The notes under the pieces are model-generated. The model was given only the letters and a program-made list of their open reading frames with translations, ran no database searches and was not told the DNA's origin. Shown here one piece after another: positions 20,762-30,226 of a stretch of 64,000 nt of DNA. This DNA is from Neurospora tetraspora. Lineage: Eukaryota > Ascomycota > Sordariomycetes > Sordariales > Sordariaceae. The stretch is from assembly GCF_033439725.1 (NCBI RefSeq), contig NW_026944387.1:496001-560000 (forward strand), given 5' to 3'. How positions within the stretch are numbered: the first letter of the stretch is position 1; each line of letters begins with the position of its first letter. Both the position numbers and the translations under genes were made by a program.

Positions 20762-21722
20762 GAACTAGCTCTCCTCGCCTCCGATCGTGTTATTTCTCTG
20801 TTTGAGGAGGAGATGTACGATCTGTATGGCACAGAGCCTGAGGACGAGGACGTTCTTTTGAGAACTTGGTCTCGGTTTCAACCTCTGTGACGAATTTGAG
20901 AGGAGACTATTTGCCGGTTTGGACAGCTTCAGCTCAAACTTATAATCACGGCGACAAGATGTCGCAAACTTTCGTTTTCCTCTTCTTTAGTTACCAAGGT
21001 AAGTTCGAGTCCCCACACCCAACCTGTGACGCGTCCCAACTCCTCCCAAGACGTTTTGATTTTTAACGCGCTTCCCAGATGATATCAACAATATGTTTCG
21101 AAGGGTCGAGAACCTCTTTACAATGGAGGGGGGTACGAGGAGGATGAGGAGTACGCGGAGGGATTTGACGGTGGGGTTGGGGAGGATGTTCAAGGTATGA
21201 CCGAATATTGATATTCGGATCCCCATCGCATTTTTCTCACTGACCAGTTGGTCTTTTGCGTAAACGTTATCTAACCGCTGCTTTGTCCAGACATTCTTCC
21301 ATACCTTACGCAATATGGCCCATTCAAGCTCGAATGCCCGGGCTGCTCTAGCCGAATCCGAAATCCCAGAAATCATCGCCGCCGAAATCATCGACCAGCC
21401 CAATATCAACCATGCAGCCTCCGGCACATCTAATACCGATAATACATCCTTCTGCTAGGCCCGAGGCCCCCTCGGTTGTGGCCTCCCCCAGTGTCTCCAA
21501 GGCCTCGCCCCGTTACCCGCGTGTCGGCAATCCGGCTGTCGTTCCCCGCGGAGCTTTGTAGATGCTCGTTTTGAGCCCACCGCGTCTGCCGCTCGCGCTG
21601 ACCGTACTACGGGTACCTCGGCTTCCGGGTCTGCTTCTCGGGCAACCCATCGGCGTTCTCCTCGTAAGCGTAATGCTTCGGGTCAGATGGCTGTTGGTAG
21701 TCCTTCCAAGAAGCGCAAATAG
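20762..21722 (+). pseudogene. multi-exon gene remnant ending in a basic nuclear signal
   Basis: Coding-like pieces with splice signals lie in order. 20,770-20,889 is acidic with EEEMYDLYGTEPEDEDVLL. A GTAAGT donor lies at about 20,999. A piece at 21,078-21,196 is followed by GTATGA, a CTAAC branch and CAG (21,290s). Next comes EIPEIIAAEIIDQPNIN. A last stretch (21,560-21,722) is Ser/Arg/Lys-rich and ends SPSKKRK plus stop, a classic basic nuclear signal. The frames do not chain without breaks. Family unknown. Confidence 0.35.
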
Positions 21723-21753
21723 GGGTCGGGTCCCTTGGGGTAGGTTTGCGTGA

Positions 21754-22278
21754 TTGGAACTTTCACCCGGTACATTTTCCGGCACATCTTCCGGCACATC
21801 TGGAGCTGCCTCCGGTCCGGGTACATCAAGTACAGGCGATGCCTCCAATGCTAATGACGATGAACCCACAGACATGGAAGCAACTGCGAAACCTCGCTTC
21901 GCACCCGACATCAAACAACCAAGTAAACTCGATGGGTTTGCAAAAAGTTCAACAACTGGACGCCGCAAACAAGGGGAACCTGAACGAAGGACCAACCATT
22001 ACAACCTATCTGGGAACAATACGATGGACGAATTGCTCAGAAGCCTTCCCTTCAGCAATCAGCAAAGCATAGGAGAAATACTGCAACGAATACCCAGAGT
22101 CGGCATTGATATTGAGGCTTTCGGCCGCGGAAATGCGGCTGGTATCAGAAACCAAATGGACGGGAGGATAAATGGCCAACAGGCCGGTCAACGTCCCTCC
22201 ACCCCATCACGCAAAGCCCTTCCGCGTTGGCCTCCCTGCGAATTGACAGGCGGCCCCGAAGATAGTCTGCTTCACTAG
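21754..22278 (+). CDS. unrecognised ORF, Gly/Ser/Thr-rich start
   Basis: A 174-codon open plus frame. It has no ATG near its beginning; the first part would have to come from an upstream exon. Residues 1-40 are low-complexity Gly/Ser/Thr/Pro. The middle is charged (KSSTTGRRKQGEPERRTNH). A helical stretch (MDELLRSLPFSNQQSIGEIL) and a Gly/Asn/Gln-rich part follow. No domain. The composition is coding-like, but the antisense strand is also open. Confidence 0.3.
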   Translation: MELSPGTFSGTSSGTSGAASGPGTSSTGDASNANDDEPTDMEATAKPRFAPDIKQPSKLDGFAKSSTTGRRKQGEPERRTNHYNLSGNNTMDELLRSLPFSNQQSIGEILQRIPRVGIDIEAFGRGNAAGIRNQMDGRINGQQAGQRPSTPSRKALPRWPPCELTGGPEDSLLH

Positions 22279-22599
22279 ACTGGTGTCTCTATCTGCAGAG
22301 GACTTGACCGGACAATACCCCGGGAATACATTCACATCCAATCCGGATGCTCCTGTCCCAGACCAGAGCACCCGCTCCACTGCCACCTGCGACCGCACTC
22401 AGAACTCCCGCATTTGCGATTTGCCCGTCGCTATAGCGCCCCTCGGAGCGCAGCTGTAGGCCAGTTTCGCTTCCTGGGCGCTCGCTAGCTTCGACGATTG
22501 CGCCGCCGATGAGGTCGTCGCCCGCAAGCGTAGGTATTGTCGTGGTCGCGGCCACCGAATTGTACGAGGTTTAGTATAAGTACCATATAAACCACGCGG

Positions 22600-23093
22600 A
22601 TGTCACGGAGAACCCCCTTCCCCGTGGTATTTTGGGTTGGACCATCGGCAAATTGGTCACCGAGGGCTGGCGCGCTCCTGCCCACCGCGCTCGCCTCTAC
22701 AAGGCGGCTCCTATACCTCCTATTATAATTGAGGACGACGATGCCCCCGGCTCTCCTAATGCTCTCGACGTCCCCGGCTCTCCTGATGTCCCCGTCGCTA
22801 CCGGTGCCTCCGCTCCGGTTCCGGACGCGGCCTCCATGCTTTTCGGCAGCCTTTTTGTCGCACGTCTCACTGCCCTCGAGACTAAGATCGACGAAATGGG
22901 CACTGCTATCGCCTCTTCCGCCGAAACCAGAGACTCAAACGGTGGCGCCGCGCACGACTGCAGGCTCCAATCCAAACGACCTGCAGGTGCTATAGCAACG
23001 GTGCAGCCTACAAAAGCTAAAAGGGCGAAAAAGAGGTCAAGCAGTAACATACCAAATTGTGGCTGCATAGCCCGGTCCAGGAAAGCTGTTTAG
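22600..23093 (+). pseudogene. acidic SPD-repeat linker module, copy 2
   Basis: An open plus frame reads WTIGKLVTEGWRAPAHRARL, then IIIEDDDAPGSPN, a Pro/Ala-rich linker and LFGSLFVARLTALETKIDEM, ending Lys/Arg-rich (KAKRAKKRSSS). The part from EDDD to LET matches 8,890-9,058. The basic KAKRAKKR stretch may be a nuclear signal. No start codon in a good context; function unknown. Confidence 0.4.
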
Positions 23094-23097
23094 TTCG

Positions 23098-23490
23098 TTG
23101 GCCAATTGCAAAGGGTGGCCAAATTTGCGTAGGGCCTTCTGGGACACTCTTCGGGATGCATGGCCTCAGCATCAGCCAGGCCCTCCCCAGCTGAGACCTT
23201 TGCTACCTCGACCCCAACATCGTGAAGAAGAGTTCGATGAGCTACCAGAACGGGCACCGGAACCATTTCGGCCCATGGCACCTCCCATGGCACCTCCGCC
23301 CATCCCGATGGCTCCAGGTCATCGTCCTCTGGCACCTGCTCCCCCAAGACAACAAGCACACCTTCCTACTGCGGCAACTACTACTACCCAGAACAACGTC
23401 GACAAGGCCGATTCAAGGCCGAAAACGACCGAGCGAACCAGAGCCCGGTTTTCGGGCACAGGGAGAGCACAGGAAGCCAACATAAAGTGA
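23098..23490 (+). CDS. Pro-rich unrecognised ORF
   Basis: 130 open codons directly after the previous module, with repeated PMAPP/PIPMAPG units in the centre (PMAPPMAPPPIPMAPGHRP) and a Thr/Asn/Lys-rich end. It may be the shifted continuation of the same gene. No domain. Confidence 0.3.
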   Translation: MANCKGWPNLRRAFWDTLRDAWPQHQPGPPQLRPLLPRPQHREEEFDELPERAPEPFRPMAPPMAPPPIPMAPGHRPLAPAPPRQQAHLPTAATTTTQNNVDKADSRPKTTERTRARFSGTGRAQEANIK

Positions 23491-23499
23491 TGGCGAAGA

Positions 23500-25065
23500 T
23501 GGAAGCCCTCTTCCTTGGCCACCACGATCTTGCTCGGAATGGTTTGGCCGGTACATGTACCCAAAACATGTTGCCGAAGACGAAACTTGAGACCGCTATT
23601 GTCGCCGCAAGTTCACACCCCACATACAAGCAAGGGGGTTCCCCATCCTTCTTACCTCTACCCTGCTTGTGCGAAGGGTATCTATGTGAAATCTCATCTT
23701 CGATTGAGGTCCCACAAGCCTCCGTGATCGGTATCAGCCAGTTCATCATCGTCAAATGCAACAAGGCCGAGGAAGTTGGTGTGTGCTTTGTCCAGGCAAC
23801 CCTTTCTTCCATGTCTTGCCACGTCAATCTACTCGTCGTGAGCCATTATTATACAACGCTTGACATCGCGGGGCAAGGTTTCCTCCAAATAGGCTTCGCC
23901 AAGAGAGCCAAAAGTCTCCGGACGCGCGCAACCGACACAAAGGCCAATCCATCCTGGGTTTTCTATGTTGCCATTCCATGGTTCCCCATTGACCAAGTCG
24001 ACAAGGTCGGGGTCCTCATGACGATACCAACCTCTGGGGATGTATACAGCCCGATGGTGGAAAGGGTTCTCCTCTGCAGTTGGCATATCCTGGTGGGCAA
24101 GCCACAACCAACATGGATGTCCGTCAGGTCGCTATCCTGCATCAAGTTAACACAAGTTCAGCATATGAGTAGTACAATAGAGCCAACTTACTTCTTCATC
24201 ATTCAGAGGGGGGGCGGGCGTACGCGGAGGCGACGGCGACTCGAGGAAATCGGCGGCGGGTTCTGCCCATTCCAGGATATGCTGCAGAGGGTTGACGGGA
24301 ACCTTATGGCTGTTGACGAGAGTGCCGTCTGTACGTTTGGTATAGAAGACCTCGAAGTTACGTCCCTCTTCATCTTGTTCAACCTTGAACGTTCGAATCA
24401 AGCGCTCGCCCCTGGGGAACGACGGCTCGAACTCCCGAAGACCCTCTAGAAGATCAGAGACCGCTTCAGGGAGGTTGGGCTGGACATGGGGAGTAGGCGG
24501 CGGCGGAAGTCCGGCCGCGGCGGCAGCACGCACGTGGTGCAAGTGAGATTTGCGGCGGTGTGCATCCCGTTCGGTTTGTTTGGCCCAAGTTAAACCCGGG
24601 CAAACATCGCAAATAAAGGTTTGCGTGTTAATGACTGCGGCGAGGAGTTGTCTGACATTCTCCGTTGAGGAGGTACCTATGTTGTTCTAGATTCGCCTGT
24701 CGGCGGCGTAGCTCGTTTAGCTCCTTCGTGATCCGCATCTTAGAATCGTCTTCTGTAACTCGTCGATGGTCAAATGCATTTCCTGCATCTTCTCGTTGGC
24801 CTCCGTTTGTGTCTGCATCTCTTTGTAGTTTGTCTTGTGAGAACCAACATAAAGGAGCGGCAGCTCATTTGGCTTCTCTAAGATTGTAGTAGATAAACAG
24901 CCCACACATTCCCATCCGTCAATTTCTAGTCGACTAACGATTGAAGGGTGCTCAGTGCTGATGATTGTGTGGCTTGTAAAATGGTAACTAAGCCTGGGTC
25001 GAAATGAAGTTCCAGATCAGAGATTGTTTCCCACAACGCCGAAGTGTTTGGTCAGTGTTGTTGGG
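23500..25065 (-). pseudogene. chimeric GIY-YIG / coiled-coil / C2H2 gene, copy D
   Basis: Reading on the minus strand: about 25,025 ALWETISDLELHFDPGLVTI, a stop, AVYLL and, one frame over, TILEKPNELPLLYVGSHKT (half of the GIY-YIG motif). Next comes a coiled coil (EANEKMQEMHLTIDELQ, then ITKELNELRRRQANLEQ), and at about 24,610-24,545 a C2H2 finger FICDVCPGLTWAKQTERDAH with RRKSH. A Pro-rich linker and an acidic stretch end at about 24,190 with a GTAAGT donor and a GATGCAG acceptor (intron about 24,141-24,191). Beyond it a different frame is coding-like (NPFHHRAVYIPRGWY). The nuclease half is cut right after YVGS, so it looks like a fusion of family modules, now broken. Confidence 0.5.
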
Positions 25066-25313
25066 GCCGTTACTTGGACGTAACGGGAGATCGAACGCAT
25101 CATCGTTGTTATATGGGGGACTGTGTTCGCATGCTGCTTGGATACAAGGTGTCCGACCTCACAAATGGTCCATTGCAGGTCGTTCAAGACCCGGGCTACG
25201 GGCGCCGATGACGGAGAAATTATTATTGGTCTTACACACGCTAACTAACTACCTATGTAGTCCACCCAGTGGGTATGCGGTGCTGCTTCCGTTCTTACAA
25301 GTCGGTGGGAAAA

Positions 25314-25803
25314 ACCGTACCGCAGCCGGCTGAAAACCCTCCGCTACTGTCAGCAGTTCCTGGACGAGCAGAAGGAGCAGGAGCGTGAGAAGAGCAACAC
25401 CTCCACGGCCCACTATCGGATCCCCAGCGACAACGTCTGGTGCGTCCTGTGCATCCGCGCCTTGCACCGTACTGTTCCTCGCGTCGCCCTCTCCCACAAG
25501 TCTTTCTGCAGTGGCTTCGATGCTGCCCGTTGCTTCTCGGATCCGTGTAGGTCTCTCCTGCGTCTCTCTTCGTCGTCGTGTCTAACCCTCAGGCTAGTCA
25601 AGACCAGAGGCACTTGTCGCAAGTGCAAGAGGGGCAAGAAGACCGAGAAGTACCCGAAGGGACGCCGCCTCGTCCCCGGCCGCAACCTTGTCCAAGCCGC
25701 GAAGGCCATCCGGGACTCTGAGCTCGACCCTAAGTCGTCGATGACGGAGAAAGAAAGGGAATTTCCTTCTCAAACTCGGCTCGCTCGGCTCTCTCAATCA
25801 TGA
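25314..25803 (+). CDS. Cys-rich putative zinc-binding protein, one intron
   Basis: A plus-strand frame is open from about 25,314 to the TGA at 25,801-25,803. Cysteines fall as CVLC (near 25,450), KSFC, ARC and then CRKCKRGKK, which suggests two zinc sites. A 48-nt intron (GTGTAG donor 25,545, CTAAC branch, CAG acceptor 25,592) would join the parts in frame; its length is a multiple of three, so unspliced RNA is also open. The C-terminal half is basic (EKYPKGRRLVPGRN). No good start codon was found; the 5' exon may be lost. Family not named. Confidence 0.4.
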
Positions 25804-25877
25804 TATCCAGCATTCTGGATCCTTCAACGTAATCGACCCAAAGGGGATCGCTTGTAGGTACCTAGGTAAGGTACCTC

Positions 25878-26024
25878 TCACCCCAACGGCTCCAACGACA
25901 TCTGGTCCATTTCTTGTATTTGCCTCTCTTATTCATCATCGTCTAGCCGATATTCAAAGGGCACCAATTCTACAGATATATGAAGGGCCATATTCTGACG
26001 GCAGCCCCTCCGGCCCCCAACGTT
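25878..26024 (+). repeat. 147-bp direct repeat, copy 1
   Basis: Matches 32,360-32,506 end to end with five differences, four of them G/A or C/T. No coding frame is shared with the flanks. Confidence 0.8.
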
Positions 26025-26033
26025 CCCGACCAT

Positions 26034-26678
26034 GTTGAGACGAACAGGTGAGGAAGTAATTGTGATGTTTGATAGTGAGATATCCGCAAGATACGCCATC
26101 TCATTTCTCTTTGACAAGAGAATTTCCTACTAGGATGAAAGTTCTTCTGCTGTAGATATTGTTGGAATTAGTTTGGACGATGTTTCCTCTGAATCAGATT
26201 TCATCCGAAGAATGACACAACTACAACCCAAGCGTGATAATATGTTCCCGGAGTTGCTGTCTGTTACTGACCTTCGCTGCTTAATGTCTGATCTGGTGTT
26301 TGCGATACTTCTAACATTCTTTGAACATGAAATTCTGAAAGCTTGAATCGTTGGTGAGGCCGGAAGCAACTTTGTCTTCCATGTATGGATTGTCAGCAGA
26401 TTCTTACTAAGGTACCTACCTATGCGGCAAACATTCAGAACCCGCCAACACTTACCATCACAGAATACGAGCTTGTTCTTCGACAGTGTCCTACTTCGCC
26501 GATCTCGACGACAACTTCTTTGCTCCTTTGTTCCTGCGTCTCGTCCCAACTTCTCTTTTTCTTCTTTCTTTTCCTTTTTCCTCCCCAACTTTTCTCTTAG
26601 ACCTTCCTCCAAGTTTTGAGTCCACCACGATGATCTACCTCCACATCTTCGCGAAGCGTTGGTGGCCTATCTCAGCAT
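26034..26678. other. no supported gene; short shared block
   Basis: On the minus strand about 26,450-26,520 reads KEVVVEIGEVGHC followed by a GTAAGT donor, echoing the plus-strand block at 10,960. A pyrimidine-rich run (TTCTTTTTC type) lies at about 26,550-26,600. No gene can be built. Confidence 0.35.
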
Positions 26679-27330
26679 TTGGAAGCATCCCGGCCAAGCT
26701 TCCTCGGCGCGTGGTCTGATCCGTCCAACGATAGCCATGCCGTGGGCGTGGCTTTCGAAAAATACCTCGCCAGCCGCCACTTCAAGCAACCCTTGGCTCG
26801 GAGCCCGGCAGGTAGCCTCTTACCCGTGTTCTTCCATATGCCGAACACAAAGGTCTACTCGGTCGGAACGTCCAAGCTCAACCGGATGCAGGTCAAGGGC
26901 GCCCTAGAGCTGCTCTCAGACTTTGTCAAGTGTACCGGCAGGCCATCATCGAGGACGAGTCCGAGTCGGACGCAGAGTTGCTCCCGTTTGTCAACTTCTA
27001 GACATATGTCTCTCATATGTGAAAGTCTTCAGGTGGTTGGGTGAAGGGTGATTTCGGGATGGAGTTTCAAGTTGCTAAATGGAGCGTGTCCCCAAAGGAC
27101 TTTGTCGTCATATCTGCCCACAAGCCGAACGTGGAGTATGGCAACAGGATCTTGAAATGCTTCCCGGAGCTGGAAGGCATGCGGCTGTTACAGAGTGCTG
27201 ATTCATTCCAAGGCCGAGAGGGCTCGATCTCGGTAGTCATCACGCGCTGGGCTTGCTCCTTGAGTTGCACGCCTAACTCTCTCCTTGTGCCGGCTTTTCG
27301 TGAATGTCGAAAGGGCCTGAACTATACGCC
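26679..27330 (+). pseudogene. UPF1-like SF1 helicase C-terminal fragment
   Basis: Plus strand, two frames. The first (26,679-26,930) reads LPVFFHMPNTKVYSVGTSKL, then QVKGALELLSDFVK, as in the stretch before the last helicase motifs. The second (27,041-27,250) reads FVVISAHKPNVEYGNRILKC, then LLQSADSFQGREGSISVVIT. The DSFQGRE block is the superfamily 1 motif V of UPF1-type helicases, normally followed by the Arg-finger motif (LTRAR), which is not found. N-terminal motifs (Walker A, DEAD/DEAG) are absent. UPF1-like helicases unwind RNA or DNA; this fragment cannot. Confidence 0.5.
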
Positions 27331-27594
27331 CCAGCCCGATCGAAGATCCAGAGCTCCATCTTGGAGGCGCAGAGGGAGAAGGCGTGAACGAACGAATCGA
27401 CTGGTCGGCTGGTCAGCGAAAACACTTCGTACATGACGGGTGAGTTGCAGGAAACCCCCCCTTGAACCTGCGAGTGGGTGACCGCGCTTCTGCAACTGAG
27501 TCACGATAAAACCGCGCTTCTGGTGTTCTGTGGCTTGTCGATCCCACTCGGCCCTATCTTCATCGCACTCCTCGGTTTCGTACCCTAACCGCTC
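27331..27594. other. no supported gene
   Basis: Short open frames only. Confidence 0.4.
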
Positions 27595-27597
27595 CTA

Positions 27598-28090
27598 GTC
27601 GGCAGACGCACTCTCCTTGAGACGCTGGACAAGTTTCTCGTGGACCTCGCTATTCTCGTCGCGCTGCATGTAACGTTCCAGTTCTCCGCTGCGGAAGAAA
27701 ACGGGGTGGATTTGGTCCACAGGGGACAGCGTGCTGCTGTCGACTGGTGAAATAAACCGGCAGACGACGCCGTGTTGAGTAGGCTCTATGAGCTGTCCGT
27801 ACAAAACCGCAATTGCCGACTGCAAAGCTGGAATCGACATTTTGAATCGCAGGGCGGACAGCTGCTGCGCGCCTTGCCGATTCAGCCAGTCCCGCTGGCT
27901 CCTAGTGAGTTTCTTCCGCCTCGAAAGTTCCAGGAAAGTCCTGCCCAGCTGTTGGAAGACAGCTAGGTTCTGCATGGAGTTTTCGAGGCGGGGGGGGTTG
28001 TCGATCAATGCTCTGAGCTTGTCGACGTCTGATAGATCGTCGACGGCCTTGAGGGTCCTCCGCGCTTCCAGGAACAGGTTGTTGCTTCTG
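27598..28090 (-). pseudogene. unrecognised ORF sharing an 81-bp repeat with 8.6 kb
   Basis: About 164 open codons on the minus strand: SNNLFLEARRTLKAVDDLSD, then a helical, charged stretch (FLELSRRKKLTRSQRDWLNR) and a C-terminus with GELERYMQRDENSEVHEKLV. The first 81 bp (28,006-28,086) equal 8,592-8,672 with two C/T differences. The frame is closed upstream by a stop, so the 5' part is missing or lies behind an intron; the finger module at 28.4 kb is on the same strand upstream. Function unknown. Confidence 0.4.
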
Positions 28091-28366
28091 GGTTATATGA
28101 TCTCTTGTGCTCTCCGACAACAAGAACGTGCTTATACTCAAAAGGGGTGGTCGCTGTCGTAGTTGGCGTTTGTATGAAAATATCCATCTGGCCTTTCCGT
28201 TCCCCAAACCGGTTGGCAGATGCGGTGGTATGGAGTTTGTATGGCGCGTCGGCGCTGATCCTTTGTGCCAGTTCCTGGAGGTTATAGTCAAATATCTCCA
28301 GAACAACCAGCTCGGTCAGCGGAAGAGTGTACTACGACACCAGAGCCCAGCTCTGTATATTCCATG

Positions 28367-28640
28367 TCAACATGAAGCCAGTTTGGCCGCCACCTTTGCT
28401 TTGTGGCGCGGCTTCTTGTTGTGGTTGTCGAAGTGCCATTGGGTCGCAAACGAGAGGGAGCAAGTTCCGCAAAAGAAGACGCGAGCAGCTTTCACAAGCT
28501 TTCGCCTTTCCATCTCAACGGGGTTCCACTTTTCGTTGGACCTCGCTGTTGAAGCTTTTAGGGCGGCTGAGTCCCGGTCCTCCCGTTGTCGAAGCTTGTC
28601 GTGGCGCCGGGCATTTGCTTGGCCGTCGTCGTAGAGCTTG
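28367..28640 (-). pseudogene. coiled-coil plus C2H2 finger module
   Basis: The minus strand reads a charged helix (HDKLRQREDRDSAALKAS, then NPVEMERRKLVKAAR) into the finger VFFCGTCSLSFATQWHFDNH, then NKKPRHKAKVAAK and a stop. Zinc ligands C-x2-C-x12-H-x5-H are intact. The tail RHKAKVA matches those at 7.1 and 20.0 kb. It sits upstream of the 27.6-28.1 kb frame on the same strand and may once have been the same gene. Confidence 0.45.
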
Positions 28641-29087
28641 GTAACCCTCTCAGCGGGCAACACCGGCCACGAAAGACCGAGCTGGAAATGCCCATGTCTC
28701 GGTCCAACACAATCACGGATCGGAACGAAAAGAGTTCCCACCGACAAAGAGAACCACAACCGAAAGGTGCGAGTGGGCGCCGATTGTCGTGAACCGTGCC
28801 ATACACGCATCGAGCAGTTTGCGGTCCTCCGGGACCACATGAGGCCTTTCGATGAGCGCCCAGCATTCCTGCCGACGCTCGGCAACATCATGGGCTCGGC
28901 CGCAAGCGTCGGAAACGCGATGATGAGCGTCGCGTTCTACGACGCAGGAGTCGTCCACTTTTCGCTCCAAGCCATAGCCCGGCAATTCCAAGTCCCGGCT
29001 CAACCAGTTCCTGCCGTCCAGCGCGTTGCCGGCGCCGCTCCCGCTCCAGCTCCCCAGCGGAACGCCGTGCCCACATCTGCCAATTAA
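28641..29087 (+). CDS. unrecognised ORF, Ala/Pro-rich end
   Basis: An open plus frame to a TAA at 29,085-29,087 without ATG near its start; in-frame ATGs come only within the second half. It reads FDERPAFLPTLGNIMGSAAS, then an amphipathic stretch and an Ala/Pro/Val/Gln-rich end (RVAGAAPAPAPQRNAVP). The antisense strand is also open. Probably the 3' part of a decayed gene. Confidence 0.3.
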   Translation, partial: VTLSAGNTGHERPSWKCPCLGPTQSRIGTKRVPTDKENHNRKVRVGADCREPCHTRIEQFAVLRDHMRPFDERPAFLPTLGNIMGSAASVGNAMMSVAFYDAGVVHFSLQAIARQFQVPAQPVPAVQRVAGAAPAPAPQRNAVPTSAN

Positions 29088-29182
29088 CCGACTGACTGAT
29101 AACCCCTCCTGCCGCCGCTCCAGACGCCCCAACCGCTCAGAGGGAGTCCTGGCTGTGGTCTCTTGGGTTCCGAGGCCAGCGG

Positions 29183-29265
29183 AAGAGCTGCGCCGAGATA
29201 CGCGGAATGTAGTTAGTATTCTCGTGGAGGGGACGGTTGGCTACCGTTCATCCGGGTGGGAGTAG
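29183..29265 (+). repeat. 61-bp coding repeat shared with 38.4 kb
   Basis: 29,183-29,243 matches 38,401-38,461 (opposite strand). Both encode EELRRDTRN, then VSILVE and a Gly. At 38.4 kb this follows a C2H2 finger. Here only the short piece is left, ending at a stop. Confidence 0.6.
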
Positions 29266-29272
29266 GTCAAGC

Positions 29273-29836
29273 CTACGAGCAGGAACTGCTCGGTGCTTTC
29301 GTCTGGTCCCCGCTGTCGGTTTCCTTCTCTTGAGGAGTGAGCTCCAGGTCACTTCGCCGCTCGATTCCTTCGTCGATCGCAGAATTCAAGCTCGTGGTTG
29401 TAGGATGTTTCGCGGTCAACTTAACCACGTTGTTTCCGATTGTGTCCGGGATAGCTATAGCATATGCCATAACATTGAATGCGTACGCTTCCAACTGTTG
29501 CGCCATAGCAGGTTTTGTTTGACGATGGGATGAACGCGTCGAGGTGCGTTCATTTCCACCACGGCTTGGTTGAAGTGATGTTGGGGGAGCCAGTATGGCA
29601 GGGAGCTCAGGAGGAGCTAGCTCGATTTCCTCTCTCAATGGTTGGTCGATGATGGTAGCGTCGGTGCTAGGCTTATTCAAACCACGGCTTGATTGTGCCG
29701 TTGAAGATGAGTGAGCTTGCGTTGCAGGGATCTCGGGATTGGCTCGCTCATTTTCCTCTCTGAAGAGTTCGTTGAAGTCGGCGACTGTTACACGCCTGTG
29801 ATGTGGCTGGTTGCTGGTCGTGATGTTGCTGGCCAT
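29273..29836 (-). CDS. hypothetical protein, 187 aa
   Basis: Complete minus-strand frame from ATGGCC (29,836) to TAG. An earlier ATG at about 29,870 opens a 27-codon frame that overlaps this start and could act as an upstream ORF. A TATA-like run (TATATATAT, 29,948-29,958) lies about 110 bp upstream. The N-terminal half is Ser/Thr/Pro-rich and contains a diverged internal duplication (SSRGLNKPSTD and PSRGGNERTST, each after an ILAPP/IPATQ-type stretch). Residues 115-140 form a hydrophobic, Ala-rich stretch (LEAYAFNVMAYAIAIPD), perhaps a membrane or buried helix. The C-terminus is acidic. No known domain. Among the better gene candidates of the left half. Confidence 0.55.
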   Translation of the reverse strand: MASNITTSNQPHHRRVTVADFNELFREENERANPEIPATQAHSSSTAQSSRGLNKPSTDATIIDQPLREEIELAPPELPAILAPPTSLQPSRGGNERTSTRSSHRQTKPAMAQQLEAYAFNVMAYAIAIPDTIGNNVVKLTAKHPTTTSLNSAIDEGIERRSDLELTPQEKETDSGDQTKAPSSSCS

Positions 29837-29839
29837 GCG

Positions 29840-30226
29840 TTTTTGGCGAGCTTGTTCTGCACGTCGGTCATGGTAAACGGGGCATTCAGTTCATGCCAAG
29901 TTACAGTCTCGAATTCTTCCCGTCATACTTCCCTTGCCTTCCACTTGGATATATATATGCCCTTCACTCACTCTTCCTTCCCATCTGTCGTCTCGGTCCC
30001 AAGCTGCCGTGTTCCAAATCCTCATCACAGCCAATCAATCATAACAGCCTTTTACCCGGGAAAGGGGTATATATACTAGTTCGACCGGACCCAATTCCAA
30101 CAACAGAAGACGGGGCGGGCGAGCCCGAGGGGTCTTATGGCGCAGTGGTAGTAGTGTTGTCCATGGAACGCGGCAGTGGACTCAGGCTATCCTCAGGAGC
30201 CACCTATCCAAGAGGGCGTCCTAGCC
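29840..30226. other. promoter region and flanking sequence
   Basis: Holds the promoter of the 29.8-kb gene and a second TATA-like run (GTATATATACTA, about 30,066-30,077). A tRNA-like A-box (TGGCGCAGTGGTAG) lies at about 30,136-30,150 but has no B-box partner. Confidence 0.4.

Noticed and set aside
23487-24449. 320-codon plus-strand ORF
   Set aside because: It lies antisense to the copy D coding fragments, which carry a recognisable finger, Pro-rich linker and splice sites. The plus reading has no domain.
30130-30200. tRNA gene
   Set aside because: An A-box-like TGGCGCAGTGGTAG is present, but there is no B box, anticodon stem or acceptor pairing.
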